Below are positions 1 to 9,043 of a DNA stretch of 64,000 nucleotides, piece after piece. Source of the DNA: Hymenopellis radicata (lineage: Eukaryota > Basidiomycota > Agaricomycetes > Agaricales > Physalacriaceae); NCBI GenBank assembly GCA_015501595.1, contig JADNRX010000052.1, positions 145,117 to 209,116 of the forward strand. The letters are read 5' to 3'. The notes beneath the pieces are model-generated. The model worked only from the letters and a program-made list of their open reading frames with translations. It was not told the origin of the DNA and did no database searches. The position numbers and the translations under genes are program-made. Position 1 is the stretch's first letter. Every line of letters starts with the position of its first letter.

Positions 1-9
1 GACCCTTCG

Positions 10-1317
10 ATGGAGCTTATTGAGGAGGATCCGACGGCGGCGCCACCTGTAGAGTCTGGTCCCGAAACCACGGTTCGTTTCCGAAGCTTTAGGAAAACCC
101 TTGAGGGCGGTTCCAAGCCACCTTATCTCGACGATGCGTTTCTTAGCGCCTCCGCGGCACACAAGGCACGCAAGTCTGTCGTGGGGCTATTCGACGCTCC
201 CAAACAGCCTTCCGGTGTTTCGCGAAAGTCGAGCAAATTGTCTGTTCCCTTCGAGACTCCCACACATCGGCGTACTCCTTCGATGGATAATGCAGATGTG
301 ATGTCCCCTTCGCTATCGTCTATACATTTCTCTTCCTCTTCGGCTTGCTCTACGCCAGGACAGGAGCTGTCTGATTCGCCCTTTCATCCCGGTTCCTTAC
401 AGAACGAACTGGGCGAGGACTGGAGTCTGAACGGGAGTTTCCATCACCTCCGGAATACCAGCCTCTACAGTCTTGTTTCCGTGCCCCCTTCCCCGTCGCC
501 TCAGCCATCTGACCCAACTCCGCATAGTTTCCGATCTTTGTTCGCTTCTGAGATGGACGCATATCAGAGAGAACATGGTTACAAGACGCCTTTGACAAAG
601 ACAACCGGTCTTCAGCTCACCATTGAACCGCCCACACCTGAAGATACCGTTGAGGATGCGTCATCTGCCATAGGATCCCCAACGGCTTCTTCGCCGTCCC
701 TGGTGAACTACGAACGCACTCGGCGGATGTCGCAGACTATCAGAGCCCGAACTAACCGATGGGTTAACGGCAGGTTCACCGACTCTGTGTTGGGGCCCTC
801 AGTCAAAAGGAAAGCCAAGCCCTACATTGCAGAGGACCCCGCGGATGAGCCGCCTTCGGCAAGGCACGGTCTGAAGATCAACATCGACGCGCTTCCAGAG
901 AATGATGGCTCTGAAGGCTCTGACTCAGGAAATCGCACGCCCCGCGCGAAGAGGAAGCCAAAGTCGTTGCTCGCTGTTTTCGCACAGCCTGTTGTGCCAC
1001 GGCGTTTCTCGGACGCGCTTGACAGTGTAGTGGAGAAGTTCCAGGGACACCAGCGTTCGGCGAGCGGTTCCTCCTCGACCCAATTGAAGGATGAGGACCC
1101 GACAGAGGTGCCGATTGCAGATAATGCAGTTGAGGTGTTTGTAGATCGTTCGCAGGTGGCGGAGGCTCAGCCGCAGGGACTTACAAAGGTGATGGTGGAA
1201 TTCTGGATGTGGTTGCAATTTGGGATCATTATCTTGGTATTTTTGTGGGCGATGGCGAGAAAAGGACCAAAGACGGTGTTGGAAACTGGACCCAAGAGGG
1301 CGGTTTCGAGGAGGTAG
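10..1317 (+). CDS. Hypothetical protein with C-terminal membrane anchor (5' end may lie outside the window)
   Basis: Open frame of 435 codons. The frame stays open to the first base of the window, so the ATG at 10 may be internal and the gene may begin upstream. The protein is Ser/Pro/Thr-rich and low in complexity for most of its length, including a Ser-Pro-rich run around residues 150-170 and basic patches (KRKAKP, PRAKRKPKS), so it is probably largely disordered. The only clear structured element is one hydrophobic segment near the C-terminus (about residues 398-416, WLQFGIIILVFLWAM), followed by a short basic tail. This looks like a tail anchor in an internal membrane. I do not recognise the family. 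The codon-rich single exon and preserved frame support a real gene; function unknown. Confidence 0.6.
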   Translation: MELIEEDPTAAPPVESGPETTVRFRSFRKTLEGGSKPPYLDDAFLSASAAHKARKSVVGLFDAPKQPSGVSRKSSKLSVPFETPTHRRTPSMDNADVMSPSLSSIHFSSSSACSTPGQELSDSPFHPGSLQNELGEDWSLNGSFHHLRNTSLYSLVSVPPSPSPQPSDPTPHSFRSLFASEMDAYQREHGYKTPLTKTTGLQLTIEPPTPEDTVEDASSAIGSPTASSPSLVNYERTRRMSQTIRARTNRWVNGRFTDSVLGPSVKRKAKPYIAEDPADEPPSARHGLKINIDALPENDGSEGSDSGNRTPRAKRKPKSLLAVFAQPVVPRRFSDALDSVVEKFQGHQRSASGSSSTQLKDEDPTEVPIADNAVEVFVDRSQVAEAQPQGLTKVMVEFWMWLQFGIIILVFLWAMARKGPKTVLETGPKRAVSRR

Positions 1318-1319
1318 AT

Positions 1320-1650
1320 GGACTTTTTGTTACATTTCTTGCTATTATGGTTTATTACGCATTTCCTTTGATGCATGATGCCTTTGCGTGTACATAGTTT
1401 TTTCGAATTTTGTCACTTTGATGATACCACGAGCAAAAGTTTTTGCTCGACACAATTTAACAGATAGTTGCATAAGAGCGCGACCATCGTGAATCGCCAT
1501 GGCCGGTTGGTGTATAAGTTGGGATACGCGAAATTCGACGATTACCCAAAACCTTTCTGACGCCACACAACTATTGCGGCCACGTGACGCGAACTATTAA
1601 AATCCGACGCCACTTGAAACTTTGGCTCCATAGAACTCAGCAAGACAGAA
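1320..1650. other. Intergenic, nothing recognised
   Basis: AT-richer stretch between the first gene and the left edge of duplicated block A. Short frames only. It contains the likely 3' UTR of the upstream gene. No repeat or RNA gene seen. Confidence 0.5.
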
Positions 1651-1662
1651 CTTCTGTCCATC

Positions 1663-2403
1663 CAAGAAAGTCGTGCATTTTGGGGCGGGAAATATGTATG
1701 CTTGCTCCGTTACCTTCCTCGCGCCTTCACCATATCGGGCATGGCTTCATTGGCCCTCTTCTCTCTCAGTCGGGGTACCACGTTACATTCGTCGACGTGC
1801 GAGAAGACGTCATCGACGAGCTTAACAAGGAGCCCAATTACAAGGTCCACGTACTTGACGCCAGCGACAAACAGGATGACGAAGAGATTACGGATGTATC
1901 GAGGTCCACGCCAAACGAAAGGAATACACTTGATGCTATCGTTGATGCGGACATTGTTGCCACATACGTCGGGCCCGATGTTTTGAAGAGGATTGCCCGA
2001 CCATTGCAGATGGTATCATCTCCAAAAGGCGGGACTGGAAGGACGTATTGACGGTGAATTGCATGGAGAACATGAGTGGCGCCACATCGCAGCTGCAGGA
2101 GTATGTTAAAAGTTCAAGGACAAGGCATCAGACGAACAACTGAGAGGTTGGTGGGGGCAGTCAACATGTGCAGGGAGTTTGACTTGCCAAGGTCGCATTT
2201 GATCAAGGGTATGTATGTATAGCGGCTGCGTTCTATTTCGATGTCGAGGAGGATGAAGAGGAATGTTCAGCTGAACGAGAAGGGGATAGAGAATGCTATA
2301 GAGGGAGACGACGTCGTTCGAGAAGGGCAGCCGGGATCATCGGGATGTGTTGAAGGAGTATCATCTAAACCGTGACACCATCGAGTACTACCGCGAGGTG
2401 TAG
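1663..2403 (+). pseudogene. Mannitol-1-phosphate 5-dehydrogenase remnant, copy A
   Basis: The translated fragments match the NAD-dependent mannitol-1-phosphate 5-dehydrogenase family, which interconverts mannitol-1-phosphate and fructose-6-phosphate. A Rossmann-fold start (VVHFGAGN, then GFIGPLLSQSGYHVTFVDV) is followed by a segment ending ENMSGATSQLQEYV. The frame then breaks and jumps to VGAVNMCREFDLPRSHLIKG near the family C-terminus. Most of the C-terminal catalytic domain is missing between about 2120 and 2145. No ATG is present at the family start position. The first intron has lost its acceptor: copy A reads ACCATAT where copy B reads ACCATAG. Together these make it non-functional. It sits immediately upstream of the AttH-like copy, in the same order as in copy B. 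Confidence 0.85.
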
Positions 2404-2599
2404 AGTATGCCCTAGTATGCCTACGGGAAACTAACTAGAACAGGATTGGTAGGGACAATTGAACGTTTGGACCTTACTATTGTTTCTGGTGCCGATGCAA
2501 TTGTTTATGTATGTGCTCGAGACACCTAGCCCTCCCCCTGCCGTCCTAACCAAAGGAAGACTGGGTCCTTCTCCGTGCAATCCCAACGCCAAGACGTCG

Positions 2600-2955
2600 T
2601 TTTCGGGTGTATAGCCACTGATTCCGCCAACGAAAGGACGTCCTGAAATTGGACGAAAAATGACCTAGATCGAAGTGAAAAATGACCTACAAGTCACCGA
2701 GAAGTAGGTTGATACTTATGGTAAGAAACAACCTACATATCAGCAAAGTGAAAACCAATGAGAATTTTATTATTTAAGTATGGCTAGGCTGAAATGGGCC
2801 GTTTTAGGGCGAAGACCAACCTAGAGGAATCAACCTAACCTTTCAACCTATACAGGTTGAACGTCAACGCGTCAACGTTCGCGTCAACCTAGTGGTTGGT
2901 CGTCACCACGGACTAGGTTGAAATGGCGTAGTGAAATTCAACCTATCCGACTTTC
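2600..2955. repeat. Insertion rich in CAACCTA/TAGGTTG motifs, private to copy A
   Basis: Alignment by eye with copy B (about 38060-38180) shows roughly 350 bp present only here. It lies just upstream of the AttH-like gene. The insert holds about ten copies of ACCTA or its complement TAGGT, mostly within CAACCTA/TAGGTTG, on both strands (for example near 2663, 2685, 2705, 2730, 2819, 2832, 2846, 2886, 2912 and 2939). No convincing terminal inverted repeat or target duplication is visible, so the element class is unknown. Confidence 0.6.
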
Positions 2956-3114
2956 ACGGTATCGATCTCGGCCGATTCGGCGCCGTCTTCGCGCCGCCCA
3001 CAGGCTGGGCTGTTCAACAACAATAAGGGCTACACGGGGACGCGTTTCAATCGCTTCTGTACCTGGCCCTCGATGATACATAATAAGTGACTTTCCTTCT
3101 GCTACATCCTAAAC

Positions 3115-4325
3115 ATGGACCGTTCTCACCGTCTGCGTCTATGGGCCTCTGCCCTCCTTGTACTCGCTCTCCAAGCCGCTTCTGCTTTGGTCGAGCATAA
3201 CACCATCGCTGGTCCTGTCCAAACAGGCGAAAGTCGCGTCCAGTTCATATCGGATGCGCACGGCCTGGACGCACCCAAGGTGCAGCCAGTCAACGGTACC
3301 GTGTTCGACTGGTGGTACTTCGACGCCGTGTCCGCCGTGGACAAGTCTTCCGTCGTCATCACGTTCTTTACCTCAACTGCTGTCGCGTTCCCCTTCCTTG
3401 AGGTCTCCCCCGTCGTTACCTCCGTGTACATCTGGACTTCATTCGCCAACGGGACCACGGGCCAGTACATCGTGGATGCGGAGTCTGCTGTTGTCAACAC
3501 CGTGGTGGATGGGACGAGCGGGGTGTTCACCGGCACGGGCAGTAGCTGGGGCGGCACGGCCGATATGGCGCGTTATGTCGTGGACATCGATGCCCCGGAA
3601 GTTGGGGTAAAAGGGTCTCTGTATTTGGAATCTGTATGTTCTATGTCTGTTTATATGCAGCTCACTATTGGTGTTAATATGGCGCGCTGAACAGAGAGCT
3701 CCGCCACACTACCCATGTGGTCCTGCCGAGGCTGGGCAGGACATGCAAATCCTTCCCCATGTCGGTTGGGCAAATGCCGTCCCCGACGCGGAAGCCTACG
3801 CGAACTTTGAAGTACTGGGTGAACCGATCAGCTTTACTGGGCCTGGATATCATGATAAAGTATGTGAATGCTCTGTTTAACGCCGAAGGTACTGACACTC
3901 TCTTAGAACTGGAGCGATCGCACATTCGCGGAGAGCGTGGCTCTTGGCTTTGGGGACACGCGTCTCTCGGTCCATATTCCATCGTTTGGTTCGATGCCTT
4001 GGACAGGGCAGGAAACGAGTTTGTCAGCGGCTACGTTGCGCGCGATGGAGAAATGTTGACTGGCGCCACCTGCACCACGGACTTGGTCAAAGTCCGTCCC
4101 AGTAACTCTACCTGGCCTCCCAATGGATCCCAACCGGACGCGTATCTGATTGAGATTGATTTGGGAGATGAAGGTGTTTTGGAGGCTGTTGTGCAGACAG
4201 GACTCGTTGTGGCTGGTCTGCCTGATTTTCCGTACACGAGATGGATAGGAAACATAACGGGCACGTTGGGTTCTGAGACGCTGGAGGCCGGAGTCGCTGT
4301 CTTTGAACAGTTCGCCCTGGGCTAG
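3115..4325 (+). pseudogene. AttH/CrtC-like lipocalin-fold protein, copy A (frameshifted)
   Basis: Start ATG at 3115, then a hydrophobic signal peptide (residues about 7-25, LWASALLVLALQAASA). The hallmark WWYFDAV segment of the AttH/CrtC-like (hydroxyneurosporene synthase/fungal Diels-Alderase-like) superfamily follows. Introns are visible at about 3634-3694 and 3860-3906. In exon 3, copy A reads GAGCGTGGCTCTTGG where copy B reads GAGCGTGAGCTCTTGG. The missing base near 3939-3940 shifts the frame, and the downstream conserved coding (WLWGHASLGPYSIVWFDA to EQFALG, stop at 4323) is out of frame with exons 1-2. The locus therefore looks like a recent pseudogene, unless the missing base is a sequencing error. 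Family members act on hydrophobic or polyene substrates; the substrate here is unknown. The promoter region has been altered by the CAACCTA-rich insertion. Confidence 0.78.
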
Positions 4326-4482
4326 TAGGGGGGTGAATTGGAGAATTTGCAACTCGGAATCATTTATTAGTGTTATCATTGTATGAACCATCGGAGACCA
4401 TCCAACTTGCTTTCCGACCTCCAACTTGTCACCTGCGGACAAGCATTCTGTAAGCACCCTCTATCGGTAAAGTTATTGCTGG

Positions 4483-5118
4483 AAGGAAAGAGGGCAAACA
4501 CGATGATCAGGCACCATATCAATCCTTTCGGTTCATCCACGTGCGATAGCCTTCTCTTTTAGTAGCCCCGCCATGTCAAGGGTGCACAGCCACCAAAACG
4601 GTCGCGACCGTTTGACCGTTTGTGCCGAGATGCCGACGCTCAACCGTTTGAGAGCGAGCGTTCGACTCACCGCGTAGCCAGCTATTTGATTTTTTAAAAA
4701 GTCCATTCAAAGAGCATGCAGTGACCGAAACACATTCACCGAGATGGTTCAATGCCTGTTTGAATGTTTCAGTATCTGCAACCCCACTGGATCGCGCGAT
4801 GTAGAAGTGTGACTTGTCATACTCGTCGATCGCGGTGGAGCTCGTGTACGCCACATAGTCTCATTTTATATTTTTCCTACATTCGTTTACCCCTCTACTG
4901 TTCGCATATGCACTCACTTCCCATATACCAATTCTCATTCTCGAAATATAATACAATTACTTTACCTCTACCTTCTAAGCTAAGGTACACGAGAGCCTGA
5001 GGCAACAATGTTATTTTACAATTCTCAACGATAATGACAACGAGCTCACAGTGCAACTTTTGATGGACGAGTTTCTGTTGCTGGTGGGTTTGAGCCTGAA
5101 TATGAGAAGTGAACTGTT
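4483..5118. other. Intergenic with an 18-bp perfect palindrome
   Basis: No convincing gene. A perfect palindrome AAACGGTCGCGACCGTTT lies at 4596-4613, with further ACCGTTT repeats immediately downstream (to about 4655). The sequence from 4860 to 5000 is T-rich. A minus-strand frame at 4576-4854 lacks an ATG and any recognised family. Confidence 0.45.
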
Positions 5119-6318
5119 CTACGCAGTATTAGTTTGGGTGGTGCTGTGAATCCATTCAGCGCGCGACGTGTAGTATGCCCAAGAGACGAAATATGCTTGC
5201 GATGAAGATACATAGGCACCAAGATACTCGCGTATAACAGCAGTTCTTGGTCTCTCCGCAGCATACTTGGTGGTAACAGACAGACGGTGGGACAAGCTCA
5301 TTAGGCACTCCATGAGGAGAGAAGAACGATCCGTTCGCGGCGGGACGGACCAGCCGGGAATGTAGGTCGACCGGCAGACGCGTAGTTTCTGGAAGGAGGC
5401 GGACGAATTCGAAAAGGATGCGGTATTGATGTTGGGCGCGGAGCTGGAGCCTGAGGAATCCGACGGTGAGTTCCAGACTTGGCCATACCTTCCTCCGTTG
5501 GCCGTGTTTTCCTTTGGCATGAGGTGCCCGACCATGTAGACTTGCAGCCCATTGTACACGCCTTCCTTGGGCCAAGAGAACAAGCGTCGGTGTCCAATCC
5601 TGTGGGGTGGGGAGATTTGATAGCGCGACACAGAAGAGGCGGGGTTGAGATTCGACACAGTGGGCATGACCATTTCGTTGTCATCGACATCGCTATTGGC
5701 ATTGTCCTGGCCAGTGAGGGAAAGTGGAGTGATGATGACTCGCTTCTTGGCGGATTCGGAGAACAGTTTGGCAGGTGCCGCTCGGTCGAATCGACTCTGG
5801 ACGTCAGCAGTTCAGTCAAGCCAGCACATTGAGCAACGTCACCATGATTCATTTGCTGATCCTATCGGGAGGAAGAGCATCTCGTCAACCGGCATGTCGA
5901 GACGGTCTTCCAATGCGCCAGCTACTGTCAACCGTGACGGATGGGCAACATCGGCAAGAGGTCCGTCAGGAAGCAATATCTTTATGACTGCAGTAAGCAG
6001 CTTCTAATACAGATTGAATACATTGGACTCACTGTCATATAATATCATCTTCAAACTCGAACTCGTCGCTTCCAATGAAATTACCATTGATGGCAGGCCG
6101 AAGGGCGGGATCCAACACATCCAGTTCGTGCGCATGAGCTCACAGAGGTGCTGACAAGTCCCGAATGTCAATTTGAGAGCCTGTAAGTGTGTTCGGGTAA
6201 TGAGCGCGGGGAGCAGTATGGCGGCAGGTAACAAGATAGCGGAGATGATCGTAGCGGCCACTCTACACCCGAAGCCGTCAAAGAGCGCCAACGAGCCGGC
6301 ATCACCCCCTTCTGGCAA
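5119..6318 (-). pseudogene. Unrecognised minus-strand locus, probably degenerate
   Basis: Several protein-like stretches lie on the minus strand but not in one usable frame. One runs from about 5780 to 5119 and ends TTQTNTA. A second, upstream, reads PDGPLADVAHPSRLTVAG around 5900-5960. A third, around 6050-6180, reads ELDVLDPALRPAINGNF with an acidic FEFEDDI tail, and is preceded by an in-frame TGA. The gaps between them do not offer clean introns of normal length. This pattern suggests a decayed multi-exon gene, or one whose introns I cannot resolve. I do not recognise the family and assign no function. Confidence 0.35.
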
Positions 6319-6361
6319 GATCCAGACCTAAATTCAGAAAAAACGGTCGTCTTGGTAGACT

Positions 6362-6460
6362 TTGGGAGCTTTGCTCCCAAAACCCTCGCGAGGGTTTTGC
6401 TTCCGCATCTAAAACCCTCGAAGGTTGGTTTTGAGTGCCTACGGCACTCAAAACCCTCGA
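6362..6460. repeat. Cluster of short perfect hairpins sharing an AAAACCCTCG motif
   Basis: Three palindromes occur in under 100 bp. The first is 6362-6380 (8-bp stem, 3-base loop, TTGGGAGC/GCTCCCAA). The second is 6379-6398, a perfect 20-bp palindrome with no loop. The third is 6429-6453 (11-bp stem TTTTGAGTGCC, 3-base loop). AAAACCCTCG recurs at 6379, about 6411 and about 6450. This lies about 240 bp upstream of the next gene start. Confidence 0.75.
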
Positions 6461-6695
6461 AATGACCGATTTACCTCTCTTTTTACAGTCATCGTTCATT
6501 CGAACAGCCCAGCGACAGCGAGAACGTTGATGAACGCTATACTACCTTAATCTCCCGAGCAGTAAACGGACGTTTATCATCTTCGAGGTACCAATGCTGT
6601 GTACGCCAATGATGTGCCGCTGATATTCGTGTGCGCAGCAATTCGAATATGTATGAAAGCTTGCGGTTGAGCTCCTAACATATTCTTTCGCGGCC

Positions 6696-7820
6696 ATGGT
6701 TCCAGACAGGAAAGACCCGCTCCCGGACGAACCCACGCCCTCCGACGCGCCGCCCTCTTACGAGGATGTCGCAGGAGCGTCAAGCTCAAGGACGGCACCG
6801 CAGCCGCCACGAGATGTCAAGTATGCACCAGCGCCAGGTCCATCTTCACCTCATAGTCCGTCTACTCCATCGTCGAGTAGTAGCAGACCAACATTCTCTG
6901 GATTTGGCAGTGCTCCGTCTTCATCCTTCGCCGGGACGTTGACGTCTGGTTTCAGTTCGTGGTGGCCCACTGGTCCTTCTCGCGAAGTAAAAGCGACCGT
7001 TACTGCTCTCATCCGTGATCTCGTTCGACCCGCCTCAAATGCCTCGCCCGCTGCCGTGCTTGAGAGCTGTGCAGGTGCATGTCGCTCCTACTCCATTTCC
7101 CTCTCGTCTCTACTCCAAGAGACATACATCGAAAGTCACACACCACTCTACTGGGCAATTGTCAACCGCCAAGCATCATTGCCACCAACTGATGACGCCC
7201 TTCTCAACGCCCTCTTCTCACATGCACGTCCTCTGGGCAGCACAGCTTGCGCTGACGTCCGTCATGCCTGTCTCATCACCTCCGACCAAGTCCTCTTCCA
7301 GCACCTTCAACCCTTCCTGCATCCACCCTCAGCCACAGACGACATGATCCTAGCCGGCGGCCAACCGGACACCATCGTCCTCACCGCAGCCCCAGGCGAA
7401 TCCGCATTTGCAGTCGACATCCAAATCCCTTTATTCCAAAAGCGCATGCACATGGGGCGCAAGATCTTACTCGAGTTCATCGCTCGCGGAAGGTTGTGGT
7501 TGGTGGAGTTTTCCACGGCAACGTATGACGATCTGGGTCAGCGGGTGAGAAGGGGGCAGTGGTGCGTCAAGTTGAGAATAGCGCCGCATAGCGCGCCGAC
7601 GTATGTCGATTCGCAGCTCGTTGTGGAGGCGCAGGGGATGCGACCTGTTTCGATGAGGATGAAGAGTTATATGGAGCTCATGCCCATGCAGTGTATTATG
7701 ACTGCCATTGATGAGGCATTGCAGCACGAAGGATCGCCGTATATACGGGCAGATAATACTTTGCGCGCGCGCCTTGAAGCTAGACTAGCTAAACCAGAAG
7801 GTGAATGTATTATATGTTGA
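6696..7820 (+). CDS. Hypothetical protein with PPxY motif and C-terminal CaaX box
   Basis: Single-exon gene of 374 codons; the ATG sits in a good fungal context (CGGCCATGG). Residues 1-90 are Pro/Ser-rich and disordered and include PPSYEDV (about residues 19-25), a PPxY motif of the type bound by WW domains, for example in Rsp5/Nedd4 ubiquitin ligases. The rest appears folded, with a conserved-looking core around residues 95-350. The protein ends GECIIC. C-I-I-C fits the CaaX consensus, which predicts prenylation of the first Cys and membrane attachment. I do not recognise the family. The combination suggests a membrane-associated adaptor or ubiquitin-pathway substrate, which is inference only. 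Confidence 0.75.
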   Translation: MVPDRKDPLPDEPTPSDAPPSYEDVAGASSSRTAPQPPRDVKYAPAPGPSSPHSPSTPSSSSSRPTFSGFGSAPSSSFAGTLTSGFSSWWPTGPSREVKATVTALIRDLVRPASNASPAAVLESCAGACRSYSISLSSLLQETYIESHTPLYWAIVNRQASLPPTDDALLNALFSHARPLGSTACADVRHACLITSDQVLFQHLQPFLHPPSATDDMILAGGQPDTIVLTAAPGESAFAVDIQIPLFQKRMHMGRKILLEFIARGRLWLVEFSTATYDDLGQRVRRGQWCVKLRIAPHSAPTYVDSQLVVEAQGMRPVSMRMKSYMELMPMQCIMTAIDEALQHEGSPYIRADNTLRARLEARLAKPEGECIIC

Positions 7821-7988
7821 TATTTAATATCCATTTGTATTATAATCAACTGTTTTAGACCAGTGGATGTCAAGTCTTTCTACCGCAAGGAGTCCTAAGG
7901 GAGCCCAAGTAGAAGATTTTCCTTCTTCGTCAGCCCAAACAAGGCTAGGACAAGCCATCCAAATCGTCCAAGTAATGCAAAAACACAC

Positions 7989-8763
7989 GTGAATGTTCCT
8001 CGTCTTCCTCCCCGTCCACGTAATTCTCGATGTCAACGCTCTTTGCAAGTCTTCTCGCTGCACACGTCTTCGCCGAACCGATACCGAAATACACCAAAAA
8101 TAGCCAAACCGACATTTAGTCAGGAAGACGGAAATGCGGCTCTGAAGGATAGCATCGTGCTATCTAGATTTGCTCATCGGCTCACTTCGACAGTCGAAGA
8201 GCTGCTTCAAGAAGTCTAGGATCGTCTTCTCTTCCACTTGGGCTGTCAAGGAAAATATTAGGACCGTCTTCGATACATCCAAGCACACATGGACCTACTA
8301 GAACTTTTTGAATGGTGCGTAATCCGAAAATTCAACAATCCTGTGCCATGAATGTGGAAAGGACGTCGAAGCTGTGGATCGCGCTCTTGGCGGAATGTCT
8401 GGCCTGTCTGAGACTGCAAGGACTTGGGAAGCGAGTATGTACGAGAACCTAGGCCACGAACCGGCGCCCTCGGTTGTCGCGAGTCTTGCTATCCTTTATC
8501 ACCAACTGACAAGCCTGACATTTTTCTCTTACGCAGCGCCGTGTAGGCCGATGCCGACAAGTGGACTGACAGATCGTTATATCATCAGGTTACTCAAATG
8601 TGTGGGGCATATTGTGACCTCCTGGATGGCACACGGGACGTCCTCGTTGACACGATCTCTTGGAGTATCTTTGATGAGAGACGCAGAAGAATTTGACCTC
8701 GGAGACGAGGAGAGAATCATTCTAGATGAGAAGAAGCGCAAGAAGGCGGCATCCGGAGAGTGA
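7989..8763 (+). CDS. Hypothetical multi-exon gene (boundaries uncertain)
   Basis: The 3' part is the best supported. An exon reading DVEAVDRALGGMSGLSETARTWEA ends at 8434. A clean intron follows (GTATGT at 8435 to TTACGCAG ending 8536). The last exon reads GLTDRYIIRLLKCVGHIVTS and finishes with a Lys-rich tail before the stop at 8761-8763. Further upstream, protein-like segments (ALKDSIVLSRFAHRLTSTVEELLQE at about 8140-8215; AHMDLLELFEW at about 8285-8315, followed by a GTGCGT donor) probably belong to the same gene. I cannot assign a start codon. No family recognised. Confidence 0.42.
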
Positions 8764-9043
8764 ATGGTACAACTTTAAAGCTTGTGCTGCGTTAATTTCT
8801 CCTCTACAAGTGGCTCCAATGCTATGTTGCTGTACCTCAATAATAATGTATATTTTCTACACGGTGTGAACTTATGCTGCATTTTAATTCTGCCAAAGAA
8901 AGGAAGAGTGTTTGTAGGCGCCCAGGGTCGTCGGGCGGCGAATTGATATGACGAATTGGGAAACGGGCTGTCTCCGGAACCGCCAGGGCCAGACGCGTTA
9001 AAACGCGTTTTTCCCCCGTTGCATCTTCTTTCCAACTTCAACG

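Larger units (their letters stand above)
1651..4482. repeat. Duplicated block, copy A (inverted relative to copy B at 34741-39063)
   Basis: The reverse complement of this block matches 34741-39063 (ignoring insertions). The order is the same: start region of a mannitol-1-phosphate dehydrogenase-like gene, then an AttH/CrtC-like gene, then its 3' flank. The left homology edge falls at about 1651, inside sequence matching the very beginning of the dehydrogenase coding region. The right edge falls at about 4482. Copy A carries a private insertion of about 350 bp (2600-2955). It lacks the tandem transposable-element array of copy B and holds one copy of the array's 8-bp target sequence at 4389-4396. 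The AttH-like exons of the two copies are about 95% identical in protein. Confidence 0.88.

Noticed and set aside
4576..4854. 92-codon minus-strand frame
   Set aside because: No ATG at the frame start, no recognisable domain, and it overlaps a palindromic region.
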